Source: Methylobacterium adhaesivum (lineage in GTDB: Bacteria; Pseudomonadota; Alphaproteobacteria; Rhizobiales; Beijerinckiaceae). Taken from it: 64,000 bases of DNA. Shown one piece after another: positions 59,591-64,000 of this stretch (position 1 is its first letter; each line of letters starts with the position of its first letter). Position numbers and translations under genes: made by a program. The stretch is taken from positions 112,764-176,763 of the forward strand of contig NZ_BPQD01000039.1 in NCBI RefSeq assembly GCF_022179065.1, given 5' to 3'. The notes under the pieces were generated by a model. That model had not been told where the DNA came from, did no database searches, and was given only the letters and a program-made list of their open reading frames with translations.

Positions 59591-61735
59591 TCAGATATCC
59601 AGCTCCGCGCCGTCCGCGAAGGCGGCACGCTCGGAGATAAAGGCGAAACGGGCCTCGGGCTTGTTGCCCATGAGGCGGTCGACGGCGTCGCCCGTGGAGG
59701 CGCGAGCCTCTTCCAGGACCTCGACGCGCAGGAGCGTGCGCTTCTTCGGGTCCATGGTGGTCTCCTTCAACTGCGCCGGCATCATCTCACCCAGGCCCTT
59801 GAAGCGGCCGATCTCGACCTTGGCGCCCTTGAACACCGTCTTGATCACCCGCTCCCGGTCGGCGTCGTCGCGGGCATAGGCCGTCTTGGCGCCGTGGGTC
59901 AGGCGGTAGAGGGGGGGAATCGCGAGGTAGAGGTGCCCCCGGTCGATGAGTTTGGGCATCTGCCGGTAGAAGAAGGTGATGAGCAGCGAGGCGATGTGGG
60001 CGCCGTCGACGTCGGCGTCGGTCATGATGATGACCTTCTCGTAGCGAAGGTCTTCCAGGCGGAACGCGTTGCCGGTGCCGCAGCCGAGCGCCTGGGTCAG
60101 GTCCGAGATGAGTTGGTTGGCGCCGAGCTTGTCGCGGCTGGCGGAGGCCACGTTGAGGATCTTGCCGCGCAAGGGCAGGATCGCCTGACTGGCGCGGTCG
60201 CGCGCCTGCTTGGCCGACCCGCCCGCCGAATCGCCCTCGACGATGAAGATCTCGGAGCCCGCCATGCCGGCCTTCGAGCAATCGGCGAGCTTGCCCGGCA
60301 GCCGCAGCTTGCGGGTGGCGGATTTGCGCGCGACCTCCTTCTCCTGCCGACGGCGCAGGCGCTCCTCGGCCCGGTCGATCACCCAGTCGAGGAGCTTGTT
60401 GGCCTGTGCCGGCGAGGCGGCGAGCCAATGGTCGAACGCGTCGCGGATCGCCGTCTCGACGATGCGCGAGGCTTCCACCGTGGCGAGCTTGTCCTTGGTC
60501 TGGCCCTGGAACTCGGGCTCGCGGATGAACACCGACAGCATGGAGGCGCAGGTCGCCATGACGTCGTCGGTGGTCACCGCCGTCATGCGTTTGGCCTGGT
60601 TCACGCGCTCGGCATGCTCGCGCAGGGCCCGCAGAAGGGCGACGCGCAGGCCGCTCTCGTGAGTACCGCCCTCGGCCGTCGGGATCGTGTTGCAGTAGGA
60701 GGCCGAGACGCCATCATCGACCACCATCCAGGCGACCGCCCATTCGAGGGACCCGTGGCCGCCCGGCTTGGTGATTTTCCCTGAGAAGATCGCGTCGGTG
60801 ACGAGCTCCTTGCCCTCGAGGTCGCGGGCCAGGTAATCGCGAAGCCCCCCGGGGAACCGGTGCACGGTCTCGGCCGGCACGTCGTCGATGCCCTCCAGCA
60901 GGGAGGGTGCGCAGCGCCAGCGGATCTCGACGCCGCCGAACAGGTAGGCCTTGGAGCGCGCCATGCGGAACAGGCGGCGCGGATCGAACTTCAGGGCGCC
61001 GAAGATCTGCGCATCGGGGTGGAAACGCACCCGCGTGCCGCGCCGGTTCTGCACCCGTCCGACCGTCTCGAGCGGCCCCTGGACGTGCCCCCGCGAAAAG
61101 GTCTGGCGGTAGAGGGTCTGGCCGCGCGCGACCTCGACCTCGAGTTCGTTGGAGAGGGCGTTGACCACGGAGATGCCGACCCCGTGCAGGCCTCCGCTCG
61201 TCTCGTAGACCTTGGAATCGAACTTACCGCCGGCGTGCAGGACGGTCATGATGACCTCCAGGGCGGACTTCGTCGGGTATTTCGGGTGCGGGTCCACGGG
61301 GATGCCGCGCCCGTTGTCGGTGACGACGAGGTGGCCGCTCTCCTCGAGCTCCACCTCGATGAAGCTGGCGTGGCCCGCCACCGCCTCGTCCATGGAATTG
61401 TCGATGACCTCGGCGAAGAGGTGGTGAAGCGCCCGCTCGTCGGTGCCGCCGATATACATGCCGGGGCGCCGCCGCACGGGCTCCAGCCCCTCGAGCACCT
61501 CGATGGCGGAGGCGTCGTAGCCGGCTTCCGCCGAGGGGACGGGCAAGGGCCCGGGCGTGGGCACGGGTGCCGCCGCGAGCTTACGGCGCTCGGCGGGCTT
61601 CGCTTGGGGGGCCTCGCCACCGACGAAGAGGTCGCGTGCGGGGTCGCTCACCGGAGCGCCTCGCGCGAGGGCCGGCCCGACCGCGGGTTTCGCGGAGCGG
61701 ATCGCAGAGGGGGACCGTGCAGCATTCGCCTTCAT
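59591..61735 (-). CDS. parE: DNA topoisomerase IV subunit B
   Basis: ATPase subunit of the decatenating type IIA topoisomerase. From the ATG at 61735 (MKANAARSPSAIRS) the product has 714 residues with a poorly conserved, Pro/Ala-rich N-terminal extension of about 70. Then IEVLEGLEPVRRRPGMYIGG, the GHKL residues in VIDNSMDEAVAG, DNGRGIPVD and GGLHGVGISVVNALS, and the TOPRIM IFIVEGDSAGGSAKQ with TDADVDGAHIASLL. The C-terminus ERAAFADGAELDI is typical of ParE and the GyrB-specific insert is absent. The start is unsure because AGAGG abuts this ATG. Confidence 0.94.
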   Translation of the reverse strand: MKANAARSPSAIRSAKPAVGPALARGAPVSDPARDLFVGGEAPQAKPAERRKLAAAPVPTPGPLPVPSAEAGYDASAIEVLEGLEPVRRRPGMYIGGTDERALHHLFAEVIDNSMDEAVAGHASFIEVELEESGHLVVTDNGRGIPVDPHPKYPTKSALEVIMTVLHAGGKFDSKVYETSGGLHGVGISVVNALSNELEVEVARGQTLYRQTFSRGHVQGPLETVGRVQNRRGTRVRFHPDAQIFGALKFDPRRLFRMARSKAYLFGGVEIRWRCAPSLLEGIDDVPAETVHRFPGGLRDYLARDLEGKELVTDAIFSGKITKPGGHGSLEWAVAWMVVDDGVSASYCNTIPTAEGGTHESGLRVALLRALREHAERVNQAKRMTAVTTDDVMATCASMLSVFIREPEFQGQTKDKLATVEASRIVETAIRDAFDHWLAASPAQANKLLDWVIDRAEERLRRRQEKEVARKSATRKLRLPGKLADCSKAGMAGSEIFIVEGDSAGGSAKQARDRASQAILPLRGKILNVASASRDKLGANQLISDLTQALGCGTGNAFRLEDLRYEKVIIMTDADVDGAHIASLLITFFYRQMPKLIDRGHLYLAIPPLYRLTHGAKTAYARDDADRERVIKTVFKGAKVEIGRFKGLGEMMPAQLKETTMDPKKRTLLRVEVLEEARASTGDAVDRLMGNKPEARFAFISERAAFADGAELDI

Positions 61736-61901
61736 CCTCTGACCATACCGGAACAAACCGGAAACAGAAAGGGGTTCACGCCCTGGTGGGCCGGACCCCG
61801 AAGTCCGTCCCCCGTGGGGCGAAGCCACCCATGCATGGGCCAAAGGTGGTTAAGAAGGGCTGACGGCCTCAGGGCAAGCCTTTTCGCGGCGGGGTGCGGC
61901 C

Positions 61902-63896
61902 TCAGGTGCCGACGCGGCCACCCCCACGCTTCGTGATCGCCACCACGGCGGGACGGGGCGGCAGGGCCGGATCGAAATCCGGCCAGCGGGTGGACGGGGC
62001 TTCGAAGGTGGCGGGCGCGGCCTTCGGATCGTCCTCGTCGGCCTCGCCCGGATGCTGGACGGCGACGAAGAAGGTGGTGTCGTCGGGGGTGAAGTACGGC
62101 CCGCACATCTCGGCCCCGCACGGCACCCGGAAGAAGTGCTTGCCCGTACCGCGCCCCTGCCCCTCCGTCTCCATGGCCCAGATGCCATCGGCCCGGCCCG
62201 TGCGCGAGGCCGAGTTGCCGTCGGTGGCGACCCAGAGACGCCCCTGCCCGTCGACGGCGCAATTGTCCGGCATGCCGAACCAGCCGTCCTTCGTGGTAGC
62301 CGACGAGAAGGTGGCGCCGACCTGAGCGATGCTGGGATCGCCGCAGCGGACCAGGATCTCCCAGGCGAAGCCCGTGGCGGCATGGTCGCCGTCGTCGGGG
62401 GTGAGTTCGACGATGTGGCCGAAGCGGTTGTCAGCGCGGGGGTTCACGGCGTCGGTCTGATCCGGCTTTCGCTTCCCGTTGTTGGTCAGCATCACGTAGA
62501 CCTTGCCGGTCTTCGGATTGGCCTCGACGTCCTCGGGCCGGTCCATCTTGGTGGCGCCCAGATGATCGGCGGCGAGCCGCGCCCCGATGAGCACGTCGGC
62601 TTGGGTCTGGAAGCCATTTTCCGGCGTCAGGGGCCCCTGCCCGAACACCAGGGGCATCCAGACGCCGCGCCCGTCGGCGTCGAAGCGGGCGACGTGGAGG
62701 GTGCCGGAATCGAGGAGATCGCGGTCGCCGCTGTCGGCCCGGCCCGTGGTGACGAACTTGTAGACGTAGTCGAAGCGCTCGTCGTCGCCCTGATAGACGA
62801 CGTATTGGCCGCCCTTGGCGACGATGCCGGCGGCCCCCTCGTGCTTGAACCGGCCCATGGCGGTGCGCTTCTTCGGGGTGGAGGTGGGGTCGAATGGATC
62901 GATCTCCACCACCCAGCCGAAGCGGTTGGGCTCGCACGGCGTCCGGCCGATGTCGAAGCGCTCGTGGAACCGGCCCCAGGCATAGGCGGTGTTCGGCAGG
63001 TTGAAGCGCTTGTGGTTGGCGGCCTCGGCCGAATCCGAGGTGAGTTCGCCGGAGAAGTAGTAGTTGATGTTCTCCTCGCAGGTGAGCCACGTGCCCCACG
63101 GGGTCGTGCCGCCGGCGCAGTTGTTGATCATGCCATGCACCGCCCGGCCCGTGGGATCGGCGGCGGTCCTGAGGCGCTCGGAGCCGGCGGCGGGGCCGGT
63201 GAGGACCATCGGCGTCTCGGCGGTGATGCGGCGGGCATACCTTGAATCCGGCACCACGGCCCAGCGGCCATCCGTGCGGCGGATCTCGATGACCGAGCCG
63301 CCATGGGCCGCCATCTCGATGTCGACGAGGGCCTTCGTCATGCCCTTGAAGGCAATGTCCTTGAGATCCTGGCGTCCGAGGCCCGGGAACATGAGTTCCT
63401 CGTTGGTGTATTCGTGGTTGACGACGAGCAGGCCGTGGGCGGCCGGATCGACGGCGCCCGGCATGGGGAAGTAGCCGACGAAGTCGTTGTTGTAGCCGAA
63501 CTGCTGCCCCTGCGCGGCGGCCGACTGGTTGTGCGGATCGAAGGCCGGCGCGCCCGGCAGGACGGGATCGCCCCAGCGGATGAGGATCTCGGCGTCGTGC
63601 CCCGCCGCCACGTGGTGGTGCGTGTCCGAGCCGGCCTCGACCTCCGCGAAGGGAAAGCGCGTCGGGGTGGGATCCCGGGCGGCCTGACCTTGCGAGCCTC
63701 TGGCCTCCCCGGCCGCGAGCGCGCGCGGCGTCACCACGGCGGCGATGGCACCGACACCGAGGAGGCCGCGTAGGAGGTCGCGCCGGTCGAAGCGCGCCGC
63801 GACCACGTCGCCGAAGGTGGCGTTGGAACTGGCGTTTGAGCCGGCATCCTCCGCCGCCTCGGCCGCCTGCGAGCGGGTTCGCATCGGCTGCATCAT
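61902..63896 (-). CDS. phoX: PhoX-family alkaline phosphatase (Tat-exported)
   Basis: Calcium/iron-dependent phosphomonoesterase family (DUF839) acting outside the cytoplasm. From the ATG at 63896 the product has 664 residues. A twin-arginine signal lies at residues 36-62: FDRRDLLRG (Arg38-Arg39), then GLLGVGAIAAVV and a cut near RALA. Conserved PhoX blocks include GYNNDFVGYFPM, VVNHEYTNEELMFPG, NNCAGGTTPWGTWLTCEENI and KMDRPEDVEANP. A PhoB-type box lies 47 bp upstream. The TatABC translocase needed for export is encoded at 1.0-2.7 kb. Confidence 0.92.
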   Translation of the reverse strand: MMQPMRTRSQAAEAAEDAGSNASSNATFGDVVAARFDRRDLLRGLLGVGAIAAVVTPRALAAGEARGSQGQAARDPTPTRFPFAEVEAGSDTHHHVAAGHDAEILIRWGDPVLPGAPAFDPHNQSAAAQGQQFGYNNDFVGYFPMPGAVDPAAHGLLVVNHEYTNEELMFPGLGRQDLKDIAFKGMTKALVDIEMAAHGGSVIEIRRTDGRWAVVPDSRYARRITAETPMVLTGPAAGSERLRTAADPTGRAVHGMINNCAGGTTPWGTWLTCEENINYYFSGELTSDSAEAANHKRFNLPNTAYAWGRFHERFDIGRTPCEPNRFGWVVEIDPFDPTSTPKKRTAMGRFKHEGAAGIVAKGGQYVVYQGDDERFDYVYKFVTTGRADSGDRDLLDSGTLHVARFDADGRGVWMPLVFGQGPLTPENGFQTQADVLIGARLAADHLGATKMDRPEDVEANPKTGKVYVMLTNNGKRKPDQTDAVNPRADNRFGHIVELTPDDGDHAATGFAWEILVRCGDPSIAQVGATFSSATTKDGWFGMPDNCAVDGQGRLWVATDGNSASRTGRADGIWAMETEGQGRGTGKHFFRVPCGAEMCGPYFTPDDTTFFVAVQHPGEADEDDPKAAPATFEAPSTRWPDFDPALPPRPAVVAITKRGGGRVGT

Positions 63897-63943
63897 CCAT
63901 CGGCTCCGTCTGGCGCTGAAAGCGGTCCTGCTAAGCACCGCCC

Positions 63944-63961
63944 ATGGCAGCCGCATGACGG
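63944..63961 (-). promoter_or_regulatory. Candidate PhoB box upstream of phoX
   Basis: Minus strand: CCGTCAT-GCGG-CTGCCAT, two direct repeats with a 4-bp spacer, each matching the PhoB half-site CTGTCAT at 6 of 7 positions. A weak -10-like TTAGCA starts 9 bp further downstream, and the phoX ATG is 47 bp from the box. PhoX is PHO-regulated in other bacteria. Confidence 0.6.
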
Positions 63962-63982
63962 GTGGCGCCGAAATGGAGAAAG

Positions 63983-64000
63983 CCCGGCCTTTCGGCCGGG
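63983..64000 (-). terminator. Hairpin at the window edge, possible terminator of an upstream minus-strand gene
   Basis: CCCGGCC (63983-63989) pairs with GGCCGGG (63994-64000), leaving a GAAA tetraloop on the minus strand. On that strand it is followed by CTTTCTCC, a weak U-tract, and then the phoX promoter region. The gene it would serve lies outside the window. Confidence 0.5.

Overview
This is a GC-rich (about 70%), densely coded chromosomal segment of an alphaproteobacterium. The order dgt/erpA, argS, SPOR gene, nagZ, tatABC, serS, the Rhizobiales-type adhXL-lpxXL pair, a CtrA-type TTAA-N7-TTAA site and a catalytically degenerate dihydroorotase paralogue point to the Hyphomicrobiales. A Methylobacterium/Methylorubrum-like organism is my best guess; the genus is an inference. 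I see no integrase, transposase, phage gene, CRISPR array or rRNA. Almost everything is core genome.

Layout. 1-7.3 kb (minus): serS (cut by the window edge), tatC-tatB-tatA, nagZ, a SPOR-domain protein and argS. 7.4-11 kb: divergent dgt and erpA-like genes, then a large exported protein of unknown function. 11-14 kb (minus): an Asp/Glu racemase, a LysR regulator and rnd. 14-17 kb (plus): aspS, a family 2 glycosyltransferase and a coupled 110-residue unknown. 17-21.6 kb: a DUF3297 protein, a CatB-like acetyltransferase, the malic enzyme-PTA fusion maeB, a strong terminator and a multi-span membrane protein with a TTG start. 22 kb: two identical tRNA-Gly(GCC) genes. 22-27 kb: NUDIX, FAH-family hydrolase, FAD-linked D-2-hydroxyacid dehydrogenase, DUF2218 and an M29 aminopeptidase. 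27-35 kb (minus): lpxXL, adhXL, ppx, ppk, hdaA and a PerM-type permease, diverging from purM-purN (35-37 kb). 37-40 kb: a small lipoprotein, ndk, DUF2147, a YfcG-like GST and a small exported protein. 40-43.7 kb (plus): a tightly overlapped efflux operon (DUF4345, FUSC, DUF1656, HlyD). 43.65-44.4 kb: a noncoding gap with a 270-bp-period tandem repeat. 44.4-49 kb (minus): a secreted metzincin-like protease and gatC-gatA-(small membrane protein)-gatB. 49-52.3 kb: an SMI1/KNR4 protein behind a CtrA-type site, ruvX, two tiny exported or membrane proteins and a secreted papain-like protein. 52.3-56.5 kb (minus): frameshifted dprA, plsY, the pseudo-dihydroorotase and pyrB. 56.7-64 kb: topA (plus), a cluster of four hairpins, parE and a Tat-exported PhoX phosphatase.

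Functional links. Two genes or operons for phosphate metabolism, ppk(-ppx) and phoX, each carry a plausible PhoB box, so the window appears to hold two PHO-regulon members. PhoX has a twin-arginine signal, and the TatABC translocase that would export it is encoded in the same window. Topoisomerases I and IV (parE) are neighbours. The most unusual items are the two Pho boxes, the papain-like secreted protein, the tandem repeat, the hairpin cluster, the out-of-frame winged-helix end of dprA, the pseudo-dihydroorotase, the CtrA-type site, and the absence of scpAB between nagZ and tatA. I did not find a convincing new multi-gene system.
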